Source: Burkholderiales bacterium
GTDB lineage: Bacteria; Pseudomonadota; Gammaproteobacteria; Burkholderiales; Burkholderiaceae_C
Direction of reading: 5' to 3'
NCBI GenBank assembly: GCA_016191525.1
Contig: JACPOK010000035.1
Span: 1 to 64,000 of the forward strand
DNA length: 64,000 nt
How positions within the stretch are numbered: the stretch's first letter is position 1; every line of letters begins with the position of its first letter. Position numbers and translations under genes: made by a program. Below the pieces are notes generated by a model. The model made no database searches. It was not told where the DNA came from and saw only the letters and a list, made by a program, of their open reading frames with translations. Shown here in pieces: positions 25,603 to 34,310 of the stretch.

Positions 25603-26655
25603 TCAGAAGGTGTGGCGCAGGCCCACGTTGAAGGCGCTGTTGCCGGTGCCGCCGTCGATCGCATTGCCTACGGTGTAGAACGACGCCGCCACCGTGTTGC
25701 GCGCCGTGTTGCTGATGCGCGCGTACGAGGTGTAGAGGTTGGTGCGCTTGGACAGCGGGTAGCTGTAGCCGAGCGCGGCCTGGCTGGCGTTGTTGGCGGC
25801 AGCGGTGCGGTCACGCTTCCTGATGTAGGAGGCCATCAGCAGGCCCGGGCCGGCGGGGACGCTCACACCCAGGATGTAATCGCGCGAATCGGGGTTCGCG
25901 ATGTTGGTGTTGGCGGAGAACGCGTTCTTGTTGACGGCATAGCCCAGCGCAAATGTCGCGAAGCCGGCGTTGTACTTGCCGCCGATGAAGGTCACCTTGG
26001 CTGTCGAGGTGCCTGCGGGGTTGACCACGGCGTTGTGCGCGAAGCGCAGCGTGAACGGGTCAGCCGCATAGCTGAGCGAGCCGCCGACCGTGCGGCCGGC
26101 GCGCTGGTCGCCGGCGACTTCGCCCGGCGCATACGTCAGCTCGCCCGAGAAGGCGCCCATGGCCGGCGTGGCGTACTTGATGGCGTTGTTGGTGCGCGAG
26201 CCGTTGCCCAGGTTGGTCGGCGTGCCGCCGACCGAGAACAGGTTGCCCGCCGTGCCGGCCAGGCCGCAGCCGAACGGGTCGATGTCGCACAGCGAGTTGT
26301 TCACCGCCGTGTACTGGCGGCCCGCCGTGATGGTGCCGGCGGTGGTGCGAAGGCCGACGAAGGACTGGCGGCCGAAGGCCAGGCCGTTCTGGTTGGCGCC
26401 GCCGTTGTCGATGGAGATGCCCATCTCCAGAACGAACAGCGCGGCATTGCCGCCGCCCAGGTCTTCGGTGCCCCGGAAGCCCAGGCGCGAGCCGTTCTGG
26501 ATGCCGCTGGAAAGCTTGGTGACGCCGCCCGCCGCGCCGCCGCGCTGGATGTCGATGCCGGCGTCCGCCAGGCCGTAGATGGTCACCGAGTTCTGCGCCG
26601 CGGCGGAAACGGAAAATGCGGCCAGCAGCATGGCCACCAGGAATGGTTTCTTCAT
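25603..26655 (-). CDS. Gram-negative trimeric porin (Burkholderiales OmpC-like type)
   Basis: A 350-aa outer-membrane protein with a signal peptide (MKKPFLVAMLLAAFSVSAAA/QNSVTIYG). The first strand, SVTIYGLADAGIDI, is the signature of the beta-proteobacterial general porin family. Alternating hydrophobic strands run throughout and the last residue is Phe (VGLRHTF), as needed for BAM recognition. GGAGAT lies 7 bases before the ATG. It sits downstream of the hexuronate importer operon on the same strand, after a 277-base gap, so it may serve anionic sugar uptake, but that link is positional only. Confidence 0.92.
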   Translation of the reverse strand: MKKPFLVAMLLAAFSVSAAAQNSVTIYGLADAGIDIQRGGAAGGVTKLSSGIQNGSRLGFRGTEDLGGGNAALFVLEMGISIDNGGANQNGLAFGRQSFVGLRTTAGTITAGRQYTAVNNSLCDIDPFGCGLAGTAGNLFSVGGTPTNLGNGSRTNNAIKYATPAMGAFSGELTYAPGEVAGDQRAGRTVGGSLSYAADPFTLRFAHNAVVNPAGTSTAKVTFIGGKYNAGFATFALGYAVNKNAFSANTNIANPDSRDYILGVSVPAGPGLLMASYIRKRDRTAAANNASQAALGYSYPLSKRTNLYTSYARISNTARNTVAASFYTVGNAIDGGTGNSAFNVGLRHTF

Positions 26656-26778
26656 GAAAAGATCTCCAAATGAGCTGAGTTAGGAACGTGAATCCCGAAA
26701 GTTTTCGAAACGCCTCGCGCGCTCCGTGCCGTGCCGCGAGGCCAGGGGCTCGCGCGGCATGCGGTGAACTTCAGTGAA

Positions 26779-26917
26779 GGCGCCTTGCGCGCCTTGCGCC
26801 GTCGCGGGCAGGGCTTTCGCGCATGCCGCAATCGGTCAACCTCGTCCTCGTGCAGGCGCCTTGCGCGCCTGCGGCCGGCCGGGCAGGGCTATTCGCGCAT
26901 GCCGGTCCGGTCACCTC
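26779..26917. repeat. Direct repeat of ~63 bp (two copies)
   Basis: Copies at ~26779-26842 and ~26855-26917 share GGCGCCTTGCGCGCC, then GGGCAGGGCT, TTCGCGCATGCCG and GGTCA.CCTC in the same order, with 11-13 bases between copies. They fill most of the 277-base gap between the GntR stop and the porin start. The rest of the gap holds only the porin ribosome-binding site; no gene was seen. Confidence 0.7.
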
Positions 26918-26932
26918 CCCTTGAAAAACTTT

Positions 26933-27694
26933 TCAGTCGTCGGCCGCGCCTCCGGGTTCCTTCAGGCCCCAGCCGCGCGCGAACTGCCTCGTCACCCGCT
27001 CCAGGTGCGAGCGCATGGCGCGGCGCGCGCCGGCCGGGTCGTGCGAGGCGATGGCTTCCAGGATGGCCCTGTGGTCGGCGATCGTCGACGAGCGCAATTC
27101 TTCCGTGTGGAAGTGGTGTTCCATGCGTGACCACAGCCTGCCGCGCTGCTCCCACAGGTAGTCGATGACGCCGGCGATCGCGTTGTTGCCCGTGGCGTTG
27201 GCGATGGCCACGTGGAAGGCGCGGTCGGCCTCCTCATTGCGTTCACGGTCGTCGTAGTAGCGCTCCATGTCCTGCAGCGCGGCCAGCATCGCATCGATGG
27301 CCTTGGGCGTCGCCATCCGCGCGGCCGTGGCGGCCACTTCGCTCTCGATCATCTTGCGCGCCGCCAGCACTTCGAACGGGCCGGGCCCGGCCTCGGACTC
27401 GTCCGGGATGCGGGCGCCCTCGCTGACATAGATGCCCGAGCCGCCGCGCACCTCCACAACGTTGGTGAGGTCCAGCACGATCACCGCTTCGCGCACCGAG
27501 GTGCGGCTGACGTGCAGCTGCGCCGCCAGGTCGCGCTCGGAGGGCAGGCGGTCGCCCGGGCGCAGGTTCTGCACCGCGATCAGGCCCTTGATGCGCTCGG
27601 CCACCACGCGGTAGAGCCGGTTCTCGTTCAGCAAACCGTCCGGCTCCCCCGCCACGATGGGGGTGATGGGAATGGCGTCCGGTTTGGGGGTCAT
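26933..27694 (-). CDS. FadR-family GntR transcriptional regulator, probable hexuronate repressor
   Basis: A 253-aa regulator. The GntR winged helix is at residues ~25-95 (LRPGDRLPSERDLAAQLHVSRTSVREA... GGSGIYV). The C-terminal FCD domain (~105-235) has the metal-binding pattern of Asp/His in DRAFHVAIANATGN and later His residues (ADHRAIL). UxuR and ExuR of enterobacteria belong to this family. It is the last gene of the importer operon, starting 20 bases after the AGE-isomerase stop. Palindromes in the divergent promoter at 34194-34250 resemble UxuR-type operators, so it is the likely local repressor with a hexuronate or fructuronate-like inducer (inference). Confidence 0.88.
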   Translation of the reverse strand: MTPKPDAIPITPIVAGEPDGLLNENRLYRVVAERIKGLIAVQNLRPGDRLPSERDLAAQLHVSRTSVREAVIVLDLTNVVEVRGGSGIYVSEGARIPDESEAGPGPFEVLAARKMIESEVAATAARMATPKAIDAMLAALQDMERYYDDRERNEEADRAFHVAIANATGNNAIAGVIDYLWEQRGRLWSRMEHHFHTEELRSSTIADHRAILEAIASHDPAGARRAMRSHLERVTRQFARGWGLKEPGGAADD

Positions 27695-27713
27695 GCGGGG
27701 GGTACCGATCCTG

Positions 27714-28913
27714 TTATGAAGTGCGGCCGGGGCGCGCGGGCGAATCGCCGCAGCGGGCCAGCTCGGCCACGGCCAGGAACAGATGGTACAAAACCCGGGC
27801 GGGCGTGGCGCCGGACAGGAAAGTGCCATCGCGGCAAAGCTGGTTGCACCAGTTGGCCCCATCGGCATGGAAGAAGTGCTCCTGGAGCCTGCGGAAATGC
27901 GCGCCGGCCTCATCGCCCGCGTGCGCGTCACCGGCCTGCGCCCGCGCCACGCAGGCCTTGATGTATTCGGTCTGAGGCCAGAAGAGCTTGGTGTCCGCCA
28001 CGATCTGACCCTGCGGGCTGACGCCGTCCAGCACCACCCGCGGGCCTTGCGTGTCCAGCCCATAGGCCTGCCCGAAGGCGAACAGCCGGTCAATCCACGC
28101 GCCCACTTCACGGCGGCCGCCCAGGCGGCGGTATTCCGCCAGCAGCCAGACCCATTCGAACTGGTGGCCCGGCTCGCGCAACAGGCCGGGGGCACCGGGC
28201 GCCGGTGTCCAGTCGGCGCAGAAGAACTCGGCGACGCTGCCACTCGCATGGTCGAACAAATGGCGGCCGAACAGGCCCACCAGTTCGTCACTGCGGCCAA
28301 GCCACGACGCGCCGCCGGTGGCGTTGCGCATCGCCAGGCAGGCTTCAAGCAGATGCATGTGCGGGTTCTGCCGGCGCGGCAGCGCCTCCACATTCGGGAA
28401 CTCCTCGAAGAAGCCACCATGCACGTCATCGGCCACGTGACTGCTCAGGAACGTGTAGGCGCGTTCCGCCATCTCGAGCGCGGCGGGATTCTTCGTCGCG
28501 GCGTAGTACCAGGCGCACGCCAGGATCACGAAGGTCTGGTCGTAGGTGTCCCGCGTGGGATCGTCGACGCCGCCCTCCGCCAGCCGGGCGCGCGCCCAGC
28601 CGCCCACGGTACGGCTGGCGTGTTCCCAGCGGCAAAGCTCCTGGAAGCCATGGTCGGCAACCGCGCGCATCCGGCCGCTGGCATCGAGCACCGCGGCGTG
28701 GCTGAACACGTAGGTCAGCCGGCCCTGGGCCAGCAGGGTGCGCCGCGGCGACTTGACCGCGGCGCCCTGCGCATCGAGCGACTCGAAGAAGCCGCCCTTC
28801 GCATCAACCACGCGATCGGCCCAGAACCGGCACACGTGATCGACCAGCCAGCCGCGCAGCGCGCCCGGCTCCAGCGTGGCGGGAAACACCGGCGAAGCAA
28901 GGGCGTCATGCAT
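27714..28913 (-). CDS. N-acylglucosamine 2-epimerase (AGE) family sugar isomerase
   Basis: A 399-aa (alpha/alpha)6-barrel enzyme. The start at 28913 overlaps the permease stop by 8 bases; the track-length start at 28961 would overlap more and adds non-family residues. Family marks are YDQTFVILA, the His in QNPHMHLLEA (near residue 184), LLREPGHQFEWVWLL and the late FFHADGANW block. Members interconvert aldoses and ketoses (mannose/fructose, sulfoquinovose) or epimerise at C2. In a glucuronate locus it may feed or salvage a sugar taken up by the same ABC importer, but the substrate cannot be read from sequence. Confidence 0.85.
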   Translation of the reverse strand: MHDALASPVFPATLEPGALRGWLVDHVCRFWADRVVDAKGGFFESLDAQGAAVKSPRRTLLAQGRLTYVFSHAAVLDASGRMRAVADHGFQELCRWEHASRTVGGWARARLAEGGVDDPTRDTYDQTFVILACAWYYAATKNPAALEMAERAYTFLSSHVADDVHGGFFEEFPNVEALPRRQNPHMHLLEACLAMRNATGGASWLGRSDELVGLFGRHLFDHASGSVAEFFCADWTPAPGAPGLLREPGHQFEWVWLLAEYRRLGGRREVGAWIDRLFAFGQAYGLDTQGPRVVLDGVSPQGQIVADTKLFWPQTEYIKACVARAQAGDAHAGDEAGAHFRRLQEHFFHADGANWCNQLCRDGTFLSGATPARVLYHLFLAVAELARCGDSPARPGRTS

Positions 28914-29760
28914 GGGCAGGCTGCTCCCGTACGCGCGAGACCAGTTGCGTGGGGCTGACAAAGCGCATGGCGATCAGCAGCCACAGCAGCGTCACCGACA
29001 TGTACACGATGGCCATCGCGTCGATCGACTGCGGCGCCCGCACACCGGCGGCGAACACCGCGTAGTACAGCGCGACCACCAGGGTCTGTGAATCGGCACC
29101 GGCGGTCATGAAGGTCAGCTCGAACATGGCCACGGTGCGCACCAGCACCAGCAGCGAAGCCGCCAGGATGCCCGGCATCAGCAGCGGCACCAGCACGTGC
29201 AGGAACACCTGCGGCGTCCTGGCGCCGAACACGCGCGCCGCGGCTTCGATGTTGGGGTCGATCTGCTCGATGAAGGGCGTCATCACCAGGATCACGAACG
29301 GCAGCGCCGGCAGCAGGTTGGCCAGGATCACGCCCCACAGCGTGCCCGCGAGGTGCAGCTTGTAGAACACCGTGGCCAGCGGAATGCCGTAAGTGATGGG
29401 CGGCACCAGCATCGGCAGCAGGAACAGCATCATCAGCGCCTTCTTGCCGAAGAAATTCCTGCGAGCCATGGTGTACGCCGCGGGCACGCCCAGCAACACC
29501 GAAAGCAGCACCACGGCGGCCACCACCTGCACGGTCACCAGCAGCACGCCGCCGAGCTGGAATTCCTTCCAGGCCGCGAGGTACCACTCCAGCGTGAACG
29601 CTTCGGGCAGGAAAGTGCCGAACCAGCGCTGCGCCACCGAATTGGTGGCCACCGCCAGGATCATCAGCGCGACGTTCAGCAGGAACAGCGTCATCAGCGA
29701 GACGACCAGCGAACTCCAGGCCTTCGCGGCCCAGTCGGTTTTCATGGGGGCTTGCATCAA
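28906..29760 (-). CDS. ABC transporter permease (second, six-helix)
   Basis: A 284-aa inner-membrane protein with about six helices. The EAA loop reads EAARVFGARTPQVFLHVLVP (near residue 195), where the ATPase docks. It belongs to the PotC/ThiP-like BPD permease group. Its start overlaps the first permease by 4 bases and its stop overlaps the AGE gene by 8, showing tight coupling in the importer operon. Confidence 0.9.
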   Translation of the reverse strand: MMQAPMKTDWAAKAWSSLVVSLMTLFLLNVALMILAVATNSVAQRWFGTFLPEAFTLEWYLAAWKEFQLGGVLLVTVQVVAAVVLLSVLLGVPAAYTMARRNFFGKKALMMLFLLPMLVPPITYGIPLATVFYKLHLAGTLWGVILANLLPALPFVILVMTPFIEQIDPNIEAAARVFGARTPQVFLHVLVPLLMPGILAASLLVLVRTVAMFELTFMTAGADSQTLVVALYYAVFAAGVRAPQSIDAMAIVYMSVTLLWLLIAMRFVSPTQLVSRVREQPAHA

Positions 29761-30638
29761 CCTTTTCCTCCGCTGACCGGGCCGCGGTACAGCACGCCGC
29801 GCGCGGCCAGCACGAAGGCCACCACGCCGAGCTGCACGGCGCCCATGATCATGGCGATGGCCGAAGCCATCGAATAGTCATAGGCTTCGAATGCCGCCTC
29901 GTAGGCGGCGATGGAGATGACGCGGGTCGGCCCCGCGGGCGCGCCCAGCAGCACCGCCGAGGGGAACACCGAGAACGCCTGCACGAACGACAGGCAGAAA
30001 GTCATCGCCAGGCCGGCCATCAAAAGCGGCAGCACGATGTACCTGAACTGCGCGAACGGCGGGGCGCCCAGCGTGGCCGCCGCGCGCGACAGCACCGGGT
30101 CGATGCCGGTGATGTACGACAGGGTCAGCAGGAAGGCGAAGGGAAAGCCCGAGATCACCAACGAGATCAGCACGCCCCAGTAGTTGTGGGTGAGGTGGAT
30201 GGGCCCGTCATACAGGCCCAGCGCCTGCACCGCCTGCGAGAACCAGCCGCGCGGGCCGAAATAGGTCAGCATGCCTTCGGCGATCAGCACCGTGCCCAGT
30301 GTCAGCGGGATGGTGAGGATGGTGGTGGCCACCTTCTGGTAGGGCGTGCGGTTGCGCAGCCGGTAGGCCAGGGGCACCGCGATGCCCACATTGATCAGCG
30401 TGGCCGGCAGCGCCAGCTTCATGGTCGTCCAGATGGTGGACCACAGGGCGGGCTTTTCGTAGAACGCGATGTAGTTGGAAAAGGCGCCGCCTTTGTCCAC
30501 GGGGTGGAACGACAGCCACAGCCCGTCCAGGAACGGGTACACAAAAACCGCCAGCATGAACAGCGCCGCGGGCAGCGCCATCCACAGCGCCGGGTCGCGC
30601 AACGGGCCGCCGATGGAGCCGGCCTGGTGTTGCGTCAT
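29757..30638 (-). CDS. ABC transporter permease (first)
   Basis: A 293-aa inner-membrane permease of the PotB type with six predicted helices. The coupling loop is RAAATLGAPPFAQFRYIVLP near residue 195. It overlaps the ATPase gene upstream and the second permease downstream by 4 bases each. It would form the heterodimeric channel with the product of 28906-29760. Confidence 0.9.
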   Translation of the reverse strand: MTQHQAGSIGGPLRDPALWMALPAALFMLAVFVYPFLDGLWLSFHPVDKGGAFSNYIAFYEKPALWSTIWTTMKLALPATLINVGIAVPLAYRLRNRTPYQKVATTILTIPLTLGTVLIAEGMLTYFGPRGWFSQAVQALGLYDGPIHLTHNYWGVLISLVISGFPFAFLLTLSYITGIDPVLSRAAATLGAPPFAQFRYIVLPLLMAGLAMTFCLSFVQAFSVFPSAVLLGAPAGPTRVISIAAYEAAFEAYDYSMASAIAMIMGAVQLGVVAFVLAARGVLYRGPVSGGKG

Positions 30639-31723
30639 GCGCCTTCCCCATGGGCATAGACCAGCACGCGCTCGGGCTTGACCGACAGCAGCACCGCGTC
30701 CCCGGCGCGCGCCGTGCCGACGGAGCGCACGAACAGCGGCGTCTTGTCCTGCGTCCTGAGCATGAACAGGCTTTCCTTGCCGTAGTACTCCACGCCTTCC
30801 ACCGTGGCCTCGATGCGGTTGCCTTGCGCCGAGTCGGGGTCGGCAAAGCCGAGGTCGTCCGGCCGGATGCAGGCCACGGCACTTGCCGATGCCAGGGCAG
30901 TGCCGGCTTGCGGCGCCGAAAGACGCACGCCCGCGCCGGCCAGTTCAACCGAACCGTCCGAGACGCTGGCCGACAGGCGAAGCTCATTGCGATAGCCCAT
31001 GAACCGCGCCACCGCCAGGTTGGAAGGCTGCGAATACACCGCCGCCGGCGTGTCCACCTGCTGCACCACGCCGTCCTTCATCACCACGATGCGGTCGGCC
31101 AGCGACAGGGCTTCGTCCTGGTCGTGCGTGACGTACAGCGTGGTGCGTCCCAGTTCGCCGTGTATGCGGCGGATCTCGGTGCGCATTTCCAGCCGCAGCT
31201 TGGCGTCCAGGTTCGAGAGCGGCTCGTCCATCAGGATCAGCGGCGGCTCGATCACGATGGCCCGGGCAATCGCCACGCGCTGCTGCTGGCCGCCGGACAT
31301 CTGGCCGGGCAGCTTGTGCGCGTGCGGGCTCAACTGGACAAGATCCAGTGCCTTGGCCACGCGGCGCTCAATTTCGGCGGCGGCTACGCCGCGCATCAGC
31401 AGGCCGAAGCCCACGTTCTTCGCCACCGTCATGTGCGGGAACAGCGCGTAGTTCTGGAACACCATGCCGAAGCCGCGTTTTTCGGGCGGCAGGATGTCCA
31501 CCCGCCGGTCGTCCAGGTGGATTTCCCCCGACGACAGCGGCATCAGGCCCGCGATGCAATTGAGCGCCGTGGACTTGCCGCAGCCCGACGGCCCCAGCAG
31601 CGCGATGAATTCGCCGCGCCGCACTTCCAGGCTGAGCCCGTCGAGCGCGGCGGCTTGCGACGCCGGCCCCCCGAACCTGCGGGTCACCCGGTCCAGCCGC
31701 AGACTTCCAAAATCGTGATTCAT
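30635..31723 (-). CDS. ABC transporter ATP-binding protein (PotA/UgpC type)
   Basis: A 362-aa cytoplasmic ATPase. Walker A is GPSGCGKST (~residue 44), the signature is MSGGQQQRVAIARA, Walker B is LILMDEPLSNLD, the H-loop is LYVTHDQDEA. A C-terminal TOBE/regulatory domain follows from ~250. This long form is typical of carbohydrate and polyamine importers. It lies between the binding-protein and permease genes of the hexuronate locus. Confidence 0.93.
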   Translation of the reverse strand: MNHDFGSLRLDRVTRRFGGPASQAAALDGLSLEVRRGEFIALLGPSGCGKSTALNCIAGLMPLSSGEIHLDDRRVDILPPEKRGFGMVFQNYALFPHMTVAKNVGFGLLMRGVAAAEIERRVAKALDLVQLSPHAHKLPGQMSGGQQQRVAIARAIVIEPPLILMDEPLSNLDAKLRLEMRTEIRRIHGELGRTTLYVTHDQDEALSLADRIVVMKDGVVQQVDTPAAVYSQPSNLAVARFMGYRNELRLSASVSDGSVELAGAGVRLSAPQAGTALASASAVACIRPDDLGFADPDSAQGNRIEATVEGVEYYGKESLFMLRTQDKTPLFVRSVGTARAGDAVLLSVKPERVLVYAHGEGA

Positions 31724-31753
31724 GATTGCTTTTCTTCGCTCGCCAGGTCTATC

Positions 31754-32926
31754 TCAGCGCAGCTTCTGCGCGCCGACTTCCTCGTCCCACTTGCGGAAGG
31801 CCTTGACCAGCGCCTGCGAGTCCAGCGGCTGCGCGTGCGGGCGGTTGGCGATCCAGTCGGCGTATTCGGCGCGGCCGAATTCCTTGATGACGTCCTGGCT
31901 CTGCTGCGGCGCCATGGTCACGGGCACGTTCTTCACGGCCGGGCCGGGATAGAAGTAGCCCTTGTCATAAGTCAGGGCCTGCTGCGCGGGCGCCAGCAGG
32001 AAGGCCATCAGGTCCAGCACCACGGCCTGTTTGTCCGCAGCCAGGCCCTTGGGCAGCATCATGTATTGCGTGTCGTTGACCCAGGTGAAGCCCTTGAACG
32101 CGGCGATCTTGTAGTTCTTGGGCACCACGCCCAGGGCGCGCGGGTTGATATCCCAGCCGGTGACGCTGGGCGTCATGTCGCGCGAGCCTTCGCCCAGTTC
32201 GCGCATCACGGCGCCGGTGCCGCCCGGGTAATACTCGATGCAGGTGTTCAGCGCCTTCAGGTAGACCCAGGTCTTGTCCCAGCCATTGATCGGGTCCTTC
32301 GGGTCCTTGTCGCCCAGCAGGTAGGGCAGGCCCATCATGAAGGTGCGGCCGGGGCCGGAGTTGGCCGGTCGGCCGTAGATCAGCTTGTTCGGATTGGCCT
32401 TGCACCAGGCCAGCAGTTCCTGCGGCGTGGTGGGCGGTTGCTTGACCTTGTCGGGGTTGTATTCCAGGAGAGGGCCGCCGGGCATGAACACCACGGCCAG
32501 CGCCTGGTCGCGCGCCAGCTCCTGCATCTTCAGCGCCTGCGGCAGGTAGTTGCCCAGCACGCCGGGGAATTTGGCCGAATGGTCGGGCAGGATGCGGATC
32601 CACAGGTTCTGCTCGATGCCGGCCGACAGGATGTCCAGCCCGCCCAGCACCAGGTCGATGTCGGTGCGGCCGGCCGACTGCATGGCCTTGATCTTGCCGG
32701 GCAGCTCCGGCGCGGGCGCCTTGGTGAAGGTGAACTTCACGTTGGGGTTCTTCGCCTTGTAGCCCTCGATGGCGTCCTGCAGCAGCGCCAGCGCGCCACC
32801 GACGTCAACCACGTTGACGGTCACCGACTGCGCATGCGCGGTGCACAGCGCGGCAGTGGCCAGGGCAGCCACGGCAAATTTGCGCAGGGCGGCGGCCAGC
32901 GGCGCTTTCGAAATCAATGTCCTCAT
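31754..32926 (-). CDS. ABC transporter substrate-binding protein (copy B)
   Basis: A 390-aa periplasmic binding protein with signal peptide ending AHA/QSVTVNVVDVG. Extracellular solute-binding fold of the iron/putrescine-like cluster; blocks near GPLLEYNPD, RPANSGPGRTFMMGLPYLLGD and YFYPGPAVKNVP are shared with copy A (32988-34160), which has the same length. It is 30 bases upstream of the ATPase gene. Given the catabolic genes opposite, the ligand is probably a hexuronate or a uronate-containing sugar (inference). Confidence 0.88.
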   Translation of the reverse strand: MRTLISKAPLAAALRKFAVAALATAALCTAHAQSVTVNVVDVGGALALLQDAIEGYKAKNPNVKFTFTKAPAPELPGKIKAMQSAGRTDIDLVLGGLDILSAGIEQNLWIRILPDHSAKFPGVLGNYLPQALKMQELARDQALAVVFMPGGPLLEYNPDKVKQPPTTPQELLAWCKANPNKLIYGRPANSGPGRTFMMGLPYLLGDKDPKDPINGWDKTWVYLKALNTCIEYYPGGTGAVMRELGEGSRDMTPSVTGWDINPRALGVVPKNYKIAAFKGFTWVNDTQYMMLPKGLAADKQAVVLDLMAFLLAPAQQALTYDKGYFYPGPAVKNVPVTMAPQQSQDVIKEFGRAEYADWIANRPHAQPLDSQALVKAFRKWDEEVGAQKLR

Positions 32927-32987
32927 CTCGGTCTCCGGGTGGTTTGCTCTTAGAGCGTGGTTTTGAATGCGCGAGGGGTCCGGCGCG

Positions 32988-34160
32988 CTACTTGCGCGTC
33001 GCCCCGATCTCTTCTTCCCAAATCCTGAAAGCCTTGACCAGCAGTTGCGGGCTCAGCGGCTGCACGTGCTGGCTGTTCAGGCCCCACAGCACGTACTCGA
33101 CCCGGCCGAATTGCCTGATGACGTCCTGGCTGGCCTGTGGCGCCAGGCTGAAGGGAACGTTCTTCACGGCCGGCCCGGGATAGAAGTAGCCCGAGTCATA
33201 GGTGAGCGCCTGCTGCTCGCGCTTGAGCAGGTGCGCCATCAGGTCCAGCACCACGGCCAGGCGCGCGGGTGGAAGGTTCCTGGGAACCATCATGTATTGC
33301 GCGTCGTTGACCCACGTCATGTTTTTGAAAGCGGAGACCTTGTACGACCTGGGCACCACGCCGGTGGCGCGGGGGTAGATGTCCCAGCCCGTTGTGGTCA
33401 CGATGATGTCGCGGTGCTTTTCGCCCAGCTCTTTCATGAGCGTGCCGGTGCGGGCGGGGTAGCCGTCGATGCAGGTGTTCAGCGCCTTCAGGAAGGCCCA
33501 GGTCCTGGACCAGCCGTTGACCGGGTCCTTGGGGTCGCTGTCGCCCAGCAGGTAGGGCAGGCCCATCAGGAAGCTGCGGCCCGGGCCCGAGTTGGCCGGC
33601 CGCGCGTACGAAAAGCGGCCCGGGTGGGCCCGGCACCAGGCCAGCAGCTCTTCCGGCGTGGCCGGTGGCGTCTTGACGGCGTCCGGATTGAACTCCAGCA
33701 GCGGGCCGCCCAGCATGTACACCACGGCCACGGCCTGGCTGTTGGCCAGGTCCTGCATCTTGCGGGCCTCCTTGAAGTAGTTGTCCAGCAGGCCGGGAAA
33801 CTTCGCGGCATGGTCCGGCAGGATGCGCGTCCACAGCCCCATTTCCAACCCGGCCGCCAGGATGTCGTTGCCCCCCAGCACCAGGTCCGCCTCGGCCCGG
33901 GATTCCGCCATGGCGGACGCCAGTCTGGCAGGCAGTTCCGGCGCCAGCGCGTTTGAGAACGTCACGGTGACGCCTGGATGCGTGGCCACGTACGACTCGA
34001 TGCCCTTTTGCAGCAGGTTCAGCGCGCCGCCGACGTCCACCACCCGCAGGTTGACTCGCTGGGCATGCGCCAGCAACGGGCCCGCCACCAGCGCCACGGC
34101 GAGAAGCGCCCGGCGGCAAAGGGGTCCGCAAGGTCGCAGGAGGCACTTGAAATTTGTCAT
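32988..34160 (-). CDS. ABC transporter substrate-binding protein (copy A, first gene of operon)
   Basis: A 390-aa periplasmic binding protein and close paralogue of copy B, with the same VVDVGGAL start to the mature domain and matching blocks throughout (GPGRSFLMGLPYLLGD, TYDSGYFYPGPAVKNVP). The signal peptide ends near LLAHA/QRVNL. No Shine-Dalgarno precedes the ATG (upstream reads TGTAAATTGAT), so translation may be weak or the transcript nearly leaderless. As the promoter-proximal gene it could provide a second ligand specificity for the same permease. Confidence 0.87.
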   Translation of the reverse strand: MTNFKCLLRPCGPLCRRALLAVALVAGPLLAHAQRVNLRVVDVGGALNLLQKGIESYVATHPGVTVTFSNALAPELPARLASAMAESRAEADLVLGGNDILAAGLEMGLWTRILPDHAAKFPGLLDNYFKEARKMQDLANSQAVAVVYMLGGPLLEFNPDAVKTPPATPEELLAWCRAHPGRFSYARPANSGPGRSFLMGLPYLLGDSDPKDPVNGWSRTWAFLKALNTCIDGYPARTGTLMKELGEKHRDIIVTTTGWDIYPRATGVVPRSYKVSAFKNMTWVNDAQYMMVPRNLPPARLAVVLDLMAHLLKREQQALTYDSGYFYPGPAVKNVPFSLAPQASQDVIRQFGRVEYVLWGLNSQHVQPLSPQLLVKAFRIWEEEIGATRK

Positions 34161-34193
34161 ATCAATTTACATGTTGGGCGGGCCGGAGCTTAA

Positions 34194-34206
34194 TTGACTA
34201 AACCAA
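34194..34206. promoter_or_regulatory. Putative GntR (UxuR-like) operator 1
   Basis: TTGACTAAACCAA, read on the other strand TTGGTTTAGTCAA, matches operator 2 at TTGG..TAG.CAA. It lies 34 bases upstream of the first binding-protein gene. FadR-type GntR repressors bind short TTGG/CCAA palindromes of this size; E. coli UxuR/ExuR sites contain TTGGTATACCAA. Confidence 0.55.
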
Positions 34207-34237
34207 ATTAAACAAGTGGCCCAACCAATTTTCTAAT

Positions 34238-34250
34238 TTGGCATAGCCAA
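34238..34250. promoter_or_regulatory. Putative GntR (UxuR-like) operator 2
   Basis: TTGGC-ATA-GCCAA is a perfect 5-bp inverted repeat around a 3-base centre, 61 bases upstream of the mannonate dehydratase start and 44 bases (about four helical turns) from operator 1. A wider CCAAATTA (34203-34210) / TAATTTGG (34234-34241) inverted repeat links the two. Sites placed between the divergent operons fit joint repression. Confidence 0.6.
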
Positions 34251-34266
34251 TGCACGACGCTTTGAG

Positions 34267-34272
34267 CATAAT
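34267..34272 (+). promoter_or_regulatory. Possible -10 element of the mannonate dehydratase operon
   Basis: CATAAT lies 39 bases before the ATG and just downstream of operator 2. No convincing -35 at 16-18 bases was found, so the promoter may need an activator or use another -10. Confidence 0.25.
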
Positions 34273-34310
34273 CCGCGCTTTGAAACAACTCCCTATCCAG
34301 ATAGCCCGCC

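Noticed and set aside
26933-28429. 498-codon version of the GntR gene
   Set aside because: The upstream half is an out-of-frame translation of the AGE-isomerase gene; the regulator begins at the ATG at 27694.
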